A DNA stretch of 64,000 nt from Fusarium oxysporum f. sp. lycopersici 4287. Its lineage: Eukaryota; Ascomycota; Sordariomycetes; Hypocreales; Nectriaceae. Location of the stretch: the NCBI RefSeq assembly GCF_000149955.1, contig NC_030994.1, positions 372,001 to 436,000 of the forward strand, read 5' to 3'. Below the pieces are notes generated by a model. It was not told the origin of the DNA and made no database searches. It saw nothing but the letters and a program-made list of their open reading frames with translations. The translations under genes were made by a program, and so were the position numbers. This document shows positions 1 through 10,796 of this stretch, piece by piece. Within the stretch, counting starts at the first letter, position 1. Every line of letters starts with the position of its first letter.

Positions 1-1868
1 CTTTTACGCGAGCCGAAGGATGATGTCAACGTTGCCGTGGAACCCGTGGAAAGCTCGGCGTCCGTTGCCGAAGAGTTGACTTTGGATCCGTCACTGTTGA
101 CTCTTCCGACTTACACAAACTATCCCCGCAGTTACACTCAAACCTTTGAGCCTCATGATCTTCCGATGGATCATGTGTTTCCGAATTTGACTCTGCAACA
201 AAGTGTCTCTACAGAAGATGAGATACGATTCACGCCGAGCACCAACTCGATCCTGACTCCATCGGGGTCAAGTGCGCATTCTCAAAGTCCTCCAAGGGCA
301 GTGAATAAGAGTCGGAAACGCAAGCCGCGATCAGACCGTAAACAAGATCGATCAGACGTTCTCACTACAGATCTTGTAAGTGATGTGAATAATTGTTGTT
401 CTAACTAACATTTCAGGCCCCCAAAACCGAGTACAAACACGATCAGGGCGGTAACCTTCAGGGCGTATTCACTGTGTCCGGACTGAATACTAGGGTTAGA
501 GGTCCGTTCACTGAAGAAGCTCGAAAGGCTACTGCGATTGCAAGAAAGAGAGGCGTTTGCGAAAAGTGCCGGGGAATGAAAGTTCGAGTAAGTTACCTGG
601 TATTTGCATGAACGATACTGACTGGGTAGTGCATAATGCCAGAGAATCCCTATGAACCATGTCTCAGATGCTCAAGACTGACGATTCTGAAACGTCCATG
701 CATCAGAGTTAATCTTCACGAGCTTCCACTGCACCGACTGGGTAAGTGTCTGCGCCGGTTGTTGACCAAGCAAGCTAACCGTTCAGGCTCTACACGCGAC
801 AACAAGCTGTACGAATGGCTGTCCATCAAGGATGTCATGAACGCAAGCCTAAACATCGACCTCGATCGACATACAATCAAGTTAACGCAAGGATTCGACT
901 GTGAGGTTGAGGTCACTGTGTCAAAGTTTCAGCCTTTGCCTGGCGACAAGACATCATATCCCTGGAGGGACTCGGCAGGGAATCAACGAATGCTTGAGTT
1001 GCCGCACTACTACATCGCCGACATGGATAGTCATCAGAGGGTCATTGATGAGTACAACCAGAAGTCGTACAAAGTGTATATTCAGAGGCTTCTCAAAGGG
1101 AAGAGTTCGTTGATGATTTGGACGCTTCAAGAGGCAATACGGTTCTCGGAAACTCACCAGAGCTCCCTTGTCAAGGATAGTCTTCGGCTTTGGGCTGGAA
1201 GTCGGCTTACTGAGCTCCCGTGGATGATTTGCGGTGAACATACTCTCGGTCAGATTCCAGTTCAAGATCTAGAATGTCCCCGCAGTGGTACGATACCGAT
1301 TCCTCCAATCATGGACACGCAAATGGACCATCTTGTCATCAAAAACATCATGACCCCCCTGCGCCAAAGGATTCTCGCAGGCCTGCAGGCGAAGATCATG
1401 GAAAAGAAACGCGAGAACTGGTACGAAATTTATCTCACCACCTTTGTGCTTCTCAGCAACATGGAGCGTCAATTTGCTCAGGTTCTGTACATAATCGACT
1501 GGTATGGAATGGAGAGCCGATTTGGTACAAGAGGAAACTCTTCCGTCAGCGAGTCATTCATCCACTCGTGCAAATCACTCCTTGCGTTCTTTCACTATGC
1601 TGGTGGAAGTCATAAGCCACTAGCACTGGACTGGAAAGGTCCAAAAGCACCTCTTGGGATCATGACACAGCAGCAGGCTGAGTACCTGGATAAGACTCAG
1701 AAGCAGATTGACCGCGAGGGCGAGAACTTGACCGGTTTGAAGACCGGGTCAATTTACGAGAAGGATATGTATTGGTGTCATCAGTTGTTACTGGGTGATT
1801 GTAAGGTTGATGAGCAGAATGATCGTGAGATTGATGAACTCAAGGAGGAGGACTACATCTTTCACTGA
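1..1868 (+). CDS. Zn(II)2Cys6-type zinc-cluster protein, 5' end cut by window
   Basis: Probable nuclear DNA-binding regulator; target unknown. Reading frame 1 is open from base 1 with no ATG before codon 55, so the start lies outside the window. Exons 1-375, 417-587, 630-741 and 787-1868 join in frame; introns of 41, 42 and 45 bp have GTAAGT-like donors, and the first and third carry CTAAC-like branch motifs. The cluster straddles the 588-629 intron: exon 2 ends with C-x2-C-x6, the next exon starts with the third Cys, then C-x2-C-x9-C follows. The last spacing is wider than in Gal4-type clusters but is seen in a group of fungal proteins with this knuckle ahead of a long alpha-helical region. 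The roughly 360 residues after it contain no domain I recognise and end in acidic residues (EEDYIFH). The 45-bp intron is a multiple of three without a stop, so retention would stay in frame. Confidence 0.8.
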
Positions 1869-2289
1869 GGCGGTTTGTGAGCTTGAAGCGGTAGCCTGGG
1901 GAGAACGGGAAGATGATGCACGAAATAATCAACCTGTATGACATTATTAATAAGCGGCTATCATTGTGACTGCTTCATGACTGGTCTGGGCTAATCTCAT
2001 TGTATGAAGAAGCCCCCGGTTTTTCATCCGAAACCAGGCGATTGTATGATGGAGTGACCACCTTTTCCCGCAAAAAAAACACATTGCAATTCTTCCGTGA
2101 GCTCAAAACTAATAAGGAGAGGAGACGAGAGGAGATGACCTCTGAGGACTCTAAAAAACGTTGGTGAGGGGGTGAGTTGAGCACCAGCTGATCTCGCTTC
2201 TTGTTGCCTGGGCTTTGTATCAATAATCAGCATCGCTTCAATTACAGATGATCCTTTGAATATTTACCTCCGTACTCCAGTTGTATCCT
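1869..2289. other. Intergenic stretch, no gene seen
   Basis: Follows the zinc-cluster gene. Short overlapping frames on both strands, none with coding character. It probably includes the 3' UTR of the upstream gene. Confidence 0.5.
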
Positions 2290-2936
2290 CTTGATTCAAT
2301 TCGGTGTCAATCCATAGAGTGACCTCATACGGCGCGGAGGCGCACCTTCCTGATGTCCCGTTGGACATGTGAAACTCCACATGGCGATTAAGCTTAACAT
2401 CGATGACCAACGAAAGAGGGCGTGTCGTCCAAAAAGGGAATATGTGTTGGTGGTGGGGGAACTCTGTAGGTAGGAAGATGTCAGTGTTGGTTCGACAAGA
2501 ATAAGAATGACTAACCTCGAAAAGAGGCAAGGAACATCAGCCTCCGACTGGCAGGGATTTGACGCAAAGATACAGGACACCATCCCAGAGATCTCGGCAC
2601 CTGATGAAAACAGCGGTGCCCAAGTATTCGTGACTATAAGGCGTCGTGGGGTTGACAGCAAAGCCTATACTGGAAACTGGCACAGGCTAAGGTCAATCCC
2701 GCGAGACCCGAAATGTGGAAGGATGTTGCAGATCTAAGATTCAAGGTTCATTCTCGTGGCTGGCCCATATTTGAGGCACAGAGTGGGAGGGATTGGAGGC
2801 ACTTGATCGTTCCGGTCATGGACGAAGCTGAACCCGGTGTCGGATGGGAGACAGGCCCGGTTAGAATCTTTGTCCATCAAGAACAGGACGTGATCTCTCC
2901 AATTTTTCTAGCTTTGATGTTGAGGCGTGGATAAGA
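2290..2936 (+). pseudogene. Degraded ORF of unknown function
   Basis: Two protein-like stretches lie in different frames. The first (2507-about 2660) reads DWQGFDAKIQDTIPEIS and so on. The second (about 2660-2934) reads LAQAKVNPARPEMWKDVADL onward and ends at a stop at 2932-2934. They would join only through a frame change near 2660, where no good splice sites are visible. An intron-like sequence (GTAGGT donor at 2468, TGACTAAC branch motif) precedes the first block, and a weak coding-like stretch lies before that. No family recognised. It could also be a multi-exon gene I cannot resolve; the frameshift in the middle favours a broken gene. Confidence 0.35.
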
Positions 2937-3168
2937 ATCAAGGACACAGGGACTTCGAAATTATGATTGAACTTTGGATGTTCATTGGGCGAAAGCATGA
3001 TACAATGATATGAAACAAAAGTAATCCTCAAGCGCATCCAATTAGTCAGGGGGATGATCGACACCAAATCCATGCAGCACCCCACCTGTCACCTGACCTT
3101 CCAATCATAACCTTTGGCTGAGGCGCTTAGCTTCTGTAGTCCATCAGGAGGCCGCCTCTTCAACAACC

Positions 3169-4582
3169 ATGTTCAGAACAAAACACCTCCGGCCGTGTCT
3201 CCGTTTTCGGTGCGCAGCAGTGAGGCTTCCGATGATGTCTCGCTCAAGTCATTCAAACGCATCAACTCCGAGCTTGCCTCGCGATTTTCCTTCCAGTGGC
3301 TTCGAGAGAATTGACTCATCCTCGTTGGTAGAAGAGGAAAAGCTGCCCTTCTACAGGCGTCAAGACTACTACCCGATGCGCGTCGGCCAAGTGATTCAAG
3401 GAAATTATCAGGCAGTCGCAAAGCTTGGCTATGGCACCACTTCAACTGTATGGTTGTCTCGAGACCTTAGGTAAGCGCTATGGCACCGTAGCAAATCACA
3501 AGCTCACATTAATCTAGAGATGGAAAGTTCTGGGTATTAAAGGTCCATATAAATACGCTGAAACACAATCAAGAACTAGCTGTGTATAAACACCTGTCTA
3601 GACTCAACTTAGACCACGCAGGCCGGCAGCTTGTACGTGAAGTCCGAGACACATTCAAGCTCAGTGGTCCCCATGGTGAGCATGAAGTCTTATCATGCCA
3701 CCGTTGGGGATGAGTCTTAGGACTCTACAAGAATTGCAGCAGGGCAATGTCTTCCAGCAGACTCTCGTCACATCCGCCCTCGACCAAACATTGCTAGGGT
3801 TGAACTACCTGCATGATGCTGATGTGATCCATACCGGTAAGCTTAACAAGCTCATCTGCGACAGAATCCAACTAATGCCTTGAGATATTCACTCGGACAA
3901 CCTTCTTGTCGCATTGACTGAGGACTCGATTCTCTCTACCGTGGAGGACAATGAGCTTCGCCGGCCCTCAGCACGAAAGTTCGTCGACGAAACAGTCATT
4001 CACGTCTCGCAGTACATGTTGGGAGGTGCTGGCGCCCTCACAATCTGCGATCTTGGACAGGCACGCATCGGTAAGGTACATCGCGGCAACGCCATGCCGC
4101 TGCCATACCGTGCTCCTGAGGTCATCCTCGGTATGACCTGGGGTAATTCTGTGGATGTTTGGAGCGTGGGACTCTTGGTAAGAAAGGAAGTCTAATCTTT
4201 TCCCTAACAAAACTGACGAACCCAGGCCTGGGACCTTTTGCACAATAAAGGCATCTTCCGTTTATACGACAAATCTGAAGAACTCAATGACGCTCATCAT
4301 TTAGCGACCATGACCGCGCTCCTTGGACCACCACCCGATGTTTTCCTCAGAAGGAGCGACAAGACACGCAAGTACTGGGATGCTGAGGGTAAATGGCACG
4401 GCCCTGTTCCTCTCCCTTCTGAGGGTGAACTCAAATCCCTGGATACAAACTTGTCTAGAGAGGATAGAGATCAGTTTCTTGACTTTTTGGCCGGCGTGCT
4501 TACCTGGCTCCCAGAGGATCGGCTAAACAGTGCCGAGGCGTACTTTCATCCCTGGCTAAGAGGAGAAGGTGATGTTGAATGA
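3169..4582 (+). pseudogene. SRPK-like serine/threonine protein kinase with one-base frameshift
   Basis: Member of the fungal SRPK-like family (SRPK proper phosphorylates SR splicing factors; function of expanded fungal members is uncertain). Exons 3169-3470, 3518-3836, 3885-4177, 4226-4582; introns of 47-48 bp. Motifs in order: glycine loop LGYGTTSTVW, catalytic Lys in WVLKV, catalytic loop HTDIHSDN (Asp kept, usual Lys replaced by His, as in many fungal relatives), DLG instead of DFG, APEVILG, then DVWSVGLL. Exon 2 reads correctly to about 3692 and then hits TGA; from the ATG at 3695 the conserved PPLGMSL stretch continues in another frame. One base is missing around 3690-3694. No splice pair repairs this: the only candidate (3676-3720) would remove the conserved stretch and give the wrong frame. 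Either a recent pseudogene or an assembly error; all other motifs are intact. Confidence 0.78.
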
Positions 4583-4754
4583 TAACAGCATAATTCTTTC
4601 CTACTCTTATATAGATGGTTGGCAGAGTGAACCGGAAATCTGCCTTGGTCGATTCACCAATTCCAGATACGAGATGGTTCTTTCAAGCAACATGATAAAC
4701 GATATCTTTGCATCGAACATAATCCAGCCATCCAGCCAAAGTTAATTACGCTGA

Positions 4755-6429
4755 TCATGCCTTCATGTTAATGAAGACCGTCTTGGGCTCAGTATGCGAT
4801 CGGATAGCATGAATCCCGTTCTCCCTCCCAATACCGCTCTCCTTGGTTCCACCGAAAGGAGTCTGCCAGAAGACGGTGCTAACAGCATTAATACCCACCA
4901 TACCACTATCAAGCTCAGCCGAGATTCTCATTGCTCGAGTTATATCTTGCGTAAAGACTCCCGCCATAAGACCGTAGCGAGTGTCGTTAGCCAGCTTGAT
5001 CACCTCGTCTTCCGACTCGAACCGGTTGATCACCGCTACGGGACCAAAGATCTCTTGCCGGATGATCTCGGCATCCTCGGCCACATCAGTGAAGACGGTG
5101 GGAGCAACATAGTAACCCTACATTGAAGGAAGATCAGGTTAGTGTAAGTTCAAATACCAGGGGTGCGTCATGGGATTGGGTCTGCTACTTGGGAAGATGA
5201 AGGAAGCAGGGGAATACCTACCTTGTCATGTAGCCTGCTCCCGCCGACGAGGAGTGATCCCTGGCTACTGCCACGGTTGATGAAGCCCATTACGCGGTTG
5301 AACTGTGCCTCGTCGACAACGGGACCAACAAAGGAATTGGGGTCGTCAGGATCACCAACGAGCTTGGTCTTTTCCTCCACCAGAGCCCTAAACCTTTGCA
5401 CAAAGACATCATAGATGCCGCTTTGGACATAGACGCGCGAGGCGGCAAAGCAGGCCTGGCCTGTGTTGATAGTGATGGCATTGACACACCAGGTAACAGC
5501 ATTGCCAATGTTTGCATCGTTGAAGATGAGGGCAGGGCTTTTTCCACCCAGCTCAAGCGTCACGCGCTTGAGGTTGGACCGGGCGGCCATTTCCTGGATC
5601 TTCTTGCCTGTTGCAGTTGAGCCAGTAAAGGAGACCTTGCGGATACGCATGTGGTTCGCGATGATTGCTCCAGTGCTGCCATCTCCCGAGAGGATCTGGA
5701 ATACGCCAGGCGGGAACCCGGCTGCCTTGATGAGACTCCCCATTGCAAGACCAGCGAAGGGCGTCTTCTCGGACAGTTTAAGGATGAAGCAATTTCCTGT
5801 TGCCAGCGCTGGCGCCGCCTTGGCACATGCACTACCAATCGGCGCGTTCCACGGAATGATGCCTGATACCACTCCGAGGGGTTCTTGCCGCACAAGCTTG
5901 AAGAAACCGTCCTCTTCTGGGTACGTCTCACCAGCCAGCTTGTCAGTCCAACCGGCAAAGTAGCGGAGAGCCTCTACCGCGAAGCCAATCTCCATTGCCC
6001 CGGCCACGCTGATAGGACCGCCCAAAGTGGCACGAGTCATCGCCGCCATGGCCTGCGAGTGCTCGAGGAGGTTTGACGCGAGGTTGAGGAGCATGTCACG
6101 TCGGATGTTGGGGGGAGTCTTGCGCCAAGCCGGGAAAGCTGCCTCGGCTGCTTGAACGGCGGCATCAACATCTTCCTCACCAGCAAGAGCCACTGAATCG
6201 CTCACCAAGGAGCCATCTTTGGGGTTATAGACTGTGAGAAACTTGTCCGACTTGGCGTCGACAAACTAGAGGTAACGGGGTGGTGTTAGAATTTGAGGGA
6301 AATGCATGACTGATCAGATAAACAAACCTCATTGTTGATGAAAAGCTTCGTCGGAAGATGGTCAATGTTCCACGGGAAATCGGCCTTATCAGAAGGCTCG
6401 CTGGTGCTGAAAGCGTTGGAGGACACCAT
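4755..6429 (-). CDS. Aldehyde dehydrogenase, NAD(P)-dependent
   Basis: ALDH superfamily enzyme oxidising an aldehyde to the acid; substrate cannot be told. Three exons on the minus strand: 6429-6328, 6265-5222 and 5117-4755, introns of 62 and 104 bp, giving 502 aa, the usual length. I chose the ATG at 6429 because exon 1 supplies the conserved N-terminal PTKLFINNE segment. Catalytic features are all present: Asn174 in IIPWNAP, Lys197 in the cofactor pocket, general base Glu272 in LELGGKSP, nucleophile Cys306 in NTGQACFAASR, and the late EIFGPV motif. No signal peptide; probably cytosolic. This is the only gene in the 3-11 kb stretch with no frame problem. It lies downstream of a transcription factor gene in the same orientation, with a reductase gene beyond, which suggests a shared pathway. 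Confidence 0.92.
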
Positions 6430-7079
6430 GTCTGTTGCGGATTGATCGATGAATGGAGAGAGTATGAATGGGGAGAGTATGAATGTTCGAGGGAACCGGC
6501 GGATATCCCGCTTCTTATAGCTTCTCTATGAGAGATGCTTATGTAAATCCCTCCGACCTTGCTCTCCTATGGTGCATGCGGAGTCGTGGCCCCGACACTC
6601 ACTGGTAGTCCGCAGACAAGCTCGACCCCGTTGCGCAGAGCATTGAAGGGCTCAATATTCTGTCGTTTCTAATGTAACTCCGCCGAACGACGTATATCAT
6701 GCCTCTGGGTGACCTGGTGACCTGGTGACCTGGTGACCTGGTGACCTGGGCAGTGGCCTTCCGTGTCCGCGTCTTATTACAGTACCCGTTGGCGCTTGGC
6801 TGTCCCATTTTGTTCGGCCGAAGGAACCTGATTGGCTCGGCGTCTGACCGACCTCCGCACAAACTCCGGAGCGGGATCATGAATACTGCGACTATTGCCA
6901 GCTCAAGAGGACAAGGTTGACGCTTCTATCGGAGACAATACTGAGGCGCAGAACGGCTTGTTTGCTTCGGGCAGATTACGGTAGTAAGGGTTTCTATTCC
7001 AGCTAATCAATCGCTTATTATACATCCAAATGCTTCGCACAAACTGACTGTAGGAGTACAAAATTACACGCTGCCGTAA
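6430..7079. other. Intergenic region between ALDH promoter and transcription factor 3' end
   Basis: Contains the ALDH promoter and the 3' flank of the regulator gene. It carries the GGTGACCT minisatellite listed separately. A 93-aa minus-strand frame covers the minisatellite and is not credible as a gene. Confidence 0.6.
6708..6747. repeat. Minisatellite, 8-bp unit GGTGACCT, five perfect copies
   Basis: Five uninterrupted head-to-tail copies of GGTGACCT, followed by GGG. It sits about 280 bp upstream of the ALDH start codon, so it may lie in or near the ALDH promoter. Perfect short arrays like this are prone to copy-number change. Confidence 0.9.
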
Positions 7080-9402
7080 CTAGCCTTCTGAAAACTCGAA
7101 TGGTACGAAGTCCTGAAATTCCCATGCATGTTGATCTGTATACGTACCTGGCACAAGGACTTCATGTGACCCATGGGCAGCGAGACTTGTGTCAATCTGG
7201 CTCCTGTGAATGCTGCCTACTCGATCACACATCGTGTCAATGACAGTGAATCCTGTCAGGGATGGCACCGCCACACGACCTATATCATGCAAAGGCCACG
7301 CCCCATATCCTCCGCTACTGTCTTCTGGCATGGTCCCCAAATGCTCGGTCAGAAGTTTTTCTACTGCCCCCTCGCCAGATTCCTCCAGGCGATTCACTCG
7401 GAGTCTGCCAAGATAAGGTGCCGCAAATTCGAGATTAAGCCCTTCCTCAAATATGCGGCATTCTCCCCCACATGCCGATTCGTTGATGTATAGGGAGTGC
7501 ACGACTCCGTCTGCTGCGCTGGCTTCAGCCTCTTGCAACCATTTCAGCACCCGTAGCTCCGTCTCGCCCTGCGAATCAAGAGAGGACTTGACAAGGCTCT
7601 CTATGCTCCTGATGGTCATTTGTACCAGTCCTATGTCATGTAAGCGCTGGTGTGCGAGTGCACAGTGGCCAAGGCTGTGAACGTCCAAATGCGCAAGGAG
7701 CAAGGTGGCCGAGGCTGTGAGGGCCTTGAAGTCGACAGCACGACAACAGGTAGGTACCTGGTTGAATTTACGGTACAATATGAATCGAGACAGTATATCC
7801 CGACTCGCCGTAACAGCCTTGTACAAGCTGTCCGCGTCTCGTGGTTGTAGCGATGACAGGCTCTGAAGGACATAGGGCAGATGGAGGATAAGGAGAAGAT
7901 GAGCATGGTTCACTTGCGCTAGAAGCCTAGACGCCTCGGAAGTGGACGCGTCGGTGACAGAGTCGCTCAGATGATGTGGGAGCCACCATTCTGCAGGGAG
8001 TAGGGAAGCGATCCTCTGGAGTTCTTGATCCAAGCTCTGTGTCTCCTCGAGTTCGCTCTGGAGAGCCTGTGTCGGATCTGCGGCGGCGATGCGTTGATTC
8101 CGGGAGATGAGTCGGCCCATAATAACTGTGTGTAGTTGATCCAGTCTCCCTAATGGACTTTCTGCCGCTACGACGTCGGATGAGGCGACACTATCATCGG
8201 TAGTAGCAGATGGAAGGCCCAGCATGAGTGACAAGAATCGGTCGGCATAGTTGAGGCGGAACCAGAGAAGTCTTGACTTTGGAGCATGACTGGGCTCATA
8301 TATCTCGCCTGATCTCTGAGACCGAAGGGGTAGATTCAAAAGCTGCGCGATGCTAATAGCGCGGCGAAAGGCCATCCAGCCATGCTTCAAGTTTCCTGAG
8401 TTGATATGGTAGAGGCCCTCAAGCATGAGAATCTCAAGGCCGTCGTACGAGGCGACCAGAAGATCCTGCGAAGTGACATAGCGGATAGCCGCGTCAAAAT
8501 ACCTCCGCGAAGCCTCCCGAGCTGACCTGAGTAAGCGAGAGTCTCCCTTGTCGGATGAGTTGCTCTCATGTAAGTGCTGCAAACCCAGAGCTATCTCTAT
8601 GAGCCTTCGTGCAATCAGAAGAGGGTGCAGAGTTGGATCAGGAATAGCAAGAGGCTGATAGTGGATGGATGACTGTACAAAACCTCCCGGGCTCTGTATC
8701 ATCTGTATGGGGTGGTATGCAACCTTGGCCTTGCGAAGGATAACCAAAGCGGAGTTTAGGGAAGGTATCAACGATTTGACATGATGGTTGAGCGGCGTCA
8801 ACAAATGGAACTGTAGGGGGTAATGATGAGCTCGGATCCGCAATGCTTGCGCTGTACGTCTCTCTCTGACTTGCCGGGGGTTCTGGGGCTGGAAGATTTG
8901 GGATGGCTACGGACAGCCTTCGATCTATGTCCTTGCCGCAAACGGTTGGAACGGACACCGAAGCTTCATGCTGCACGGGGCCTCGGAGTTGGGGTCTTAT
9001 CTCCCTCCACCGTGGCGGCGCTGGCGTAGATCCTCGATGGAATTTCAGCGAAGCTGGTGGTAGAGCAGATGGCTTCCCTCCCAAATGGGAACCCGGAGCG
9101 GACTGGTCAAGGAGCTGACTGATGAGCCCCTCGACATGCAGCAGACTCTGAGCAACCTTCTGATGGGCTGCACCCCGGTCTGTCGTAGCGGGACTCATCT
9201 GGAACTCTTGGCCCACGCACTCAGACCCATGTCGTCTACAGGAGATGCAAACTGTGGCACCTTGTGTAAAGGTGCAACGGATCTTACGACGCTTACACTC
9301 CCAGCAGCTCGACGTGCCTCTCCTGACTTTCCGCCTCCTTCGCGCGGGGGCCGAGGTCAGCGGTTGGAAGTTCGGAGATAAGGTTGTAGATGAGGACGCC
9401 AT
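7080..9402 (-). CDS. Zn(II)2Cys6 transcription factor with a frame change near 8820
   Basis: Fungal pathway-type regulator. The ATG at 9402 opens a basic N-terminus and a canonical cluster at residues 33-62 (C-x2-C-x6-C-x8-C-x2-C-x6-C) with the RRKIRC core. The C-terminal part is in a second frame (about 8840-7080) and has the fungal transcription-factor domain hallmarks: HPLLIARRLIEIA, then the GLEILMLEGLYHINSGNLKH-type segment, LPAEWWLP, and a long helical tail. The frames overlap between 8638 and 8843. The join is probably at a run of five G on the plus strand (8816-8820), since a one-base change there connects the two parts without losing conserved sequence. A short intron in the same interval cannot be excluded. 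Total about 770 aa if joined. Its place beside ALDH and SDR genes suggests it regulates them. Confidence 0.78.
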
Positions 9403-9730
9403 TGGGCAGAATTACGGCGGATTATGGCATTCAACTCTGTCAATTGGAAGTGCTGGGAAAGAATGAACTCAGTGGATGGGAATGGAAGTTAAAGTTGCAT
9501 ACTCTATTTGCCGACCCTATTGAAGCGAAGTGGGGTTCTAGTGCCGTGGTCTCGGACGAACCAGCCAATAGCAAGATTTCGACCGATATGTCCGGATTTG
9601 TCTTGGCTGGATAGCACCGTTCTAATTAGACACGAGACTGAACTGGGTCGCTTGGCACATAAATATCCCGTAGCCGCAATAGAATCACCATGAGATCATT
9701 AAGGACTAGCAAATTCACGTAACCGCCAAG
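9403..9730. promoter_or_regulatory. Divergent promoter between regulator and SDR genes
   Basis: A 328-bp region separates the start codons of the minus-strand transcription factor and the plus-strand dehydrogenase. Head-to-head layout implies shared control. I see no certain CGG-N-CCG palindrome or TATA box, so the regulatory reading rests on layout alone. Confidence 0.45.
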
Positions 9731-10796
9731 ATGGGTGGAATGGGAAAGATTATGCGATCGCAATTCATTTCGCTTCCTTATCCTACCAAGAAGTTTACGG
9801 GACAAACTATCATCGTGACAGGATCCAATGTCGGCCTCGGCCTCGAAGCGGCTCGCCATTTCGTGCGACTCGATGCTTCCAAGGTCATACTGGCTGTCCG
9901 GAACCATAAAGAAGGGCGAGGCGGCAGCAGCTTCCATCGAGGAGACCACCGGCCGCAAGGGCGTCGTGGACGTATGGGAGCTGGACCTGTGTAAGTCTGA
10001 GTCGGTCCAGAAATTCGCCAGCCGGGTGGACACGCTCAACCGACTGGATGTCTTTATGGCCAACGCTGGCATCATGGCCAAGACATTCACCAAGGTCGGG
10101 GACAATGAGAGCCAGATTACGGTCAACGTTATCAACACGATGCTTCTCGGCATCATGGTGCTCCCTGCACTGAGGGCCTCGGCCATCAAGTACAACAAGC
10201 CCGGTGTGCTATCTTTCACTGGTTCCTTTGTACACTATGTCACCGAATTCCCAGAGCGCAACGCTCCCAACATCTTTGAGGAACTAGCAGACGAGGGCAA
10301 GGCGAATATGGCCGACCGGTATGTATTAAACCCGAGACAGGCGCAAAGGCTAATGTAACTAGATACAACGTCTCCAAAATGATGGAGCTTCTTGCAGTTC
10401 GCGAGCTCGCCACCAAGATGACCGAGTCAAAGAAGGACGGCCAAGTGATTGTCTCTGTCGTCAATCCCGGCTGGGTAAAGACAAATATGGGCAGCGGCGA
10501 AAAGTCTGGACTGTTTGCAGCATTTGGTCGACGCTTCATCGCAAGGGAGACGGAAGTGGGGAGTCGTACTCTGGTTCACGCAGCCGAGGGAGACCCGGAG
10601 ACTCATGGGCAGTATCTTTCCGACTGCAAGATTGGAGAGTAGGTGATCTTCCTGCAGTGAGTTTCAGAAGACTAACATGAACAGAGTCTCGAGTTTTGTC
10701 TCTAGTGATGCAGGTGCCGAAGCACAGAAGAAGGTCTGGAGGGAGCTGTCTCATATATTAGAGGGAATAAAGCCTGGTGTCATGTCTAGTATTTAA
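9731..10796 (+). pseudogene. Short-chain dehydrogenase/reductase with one-base frameshift
   Basis: Classical SDR oxidoreductase. Exons 9731-10318, 10363-10638, 10685-10796; introns of 44 and 46 bp. Rossmann motif TGSNVGLG near residue 31, NAG motif in MANAGIMAK, the substrate-site serine in SFTGS, and the catalytic YNVSK (Tyr-x3-Lys) just after intron 1. The ATG frame is correct until CGG-AAC at 9899-9904. The conserved KKGEAAAASIEE stretch then continues only if one C (9904 or 9905) is skipped. The stop that follows in the original frame comes at 9992-9994. Everything downstream is clean, so this is either a fresh +1 frameshift or a base-calling error. Partner in the putative ALDH-regulator-SDR group. 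Confidence 0.82.

Noticed and set aside
1..408. Frame starting at 37 as a complete start
   Set aside because: The codon at 37 is GTG, not a start in fungal nuclear genes, and the frame is open to base 1, so the gene is cut by the window.
3676..3720. Intron in the kinase gene that would explain the frame change
   Set aside because: It has GT and AG ends but would delete the conserved PPLGMSL stretch and still leave the wrong frame.
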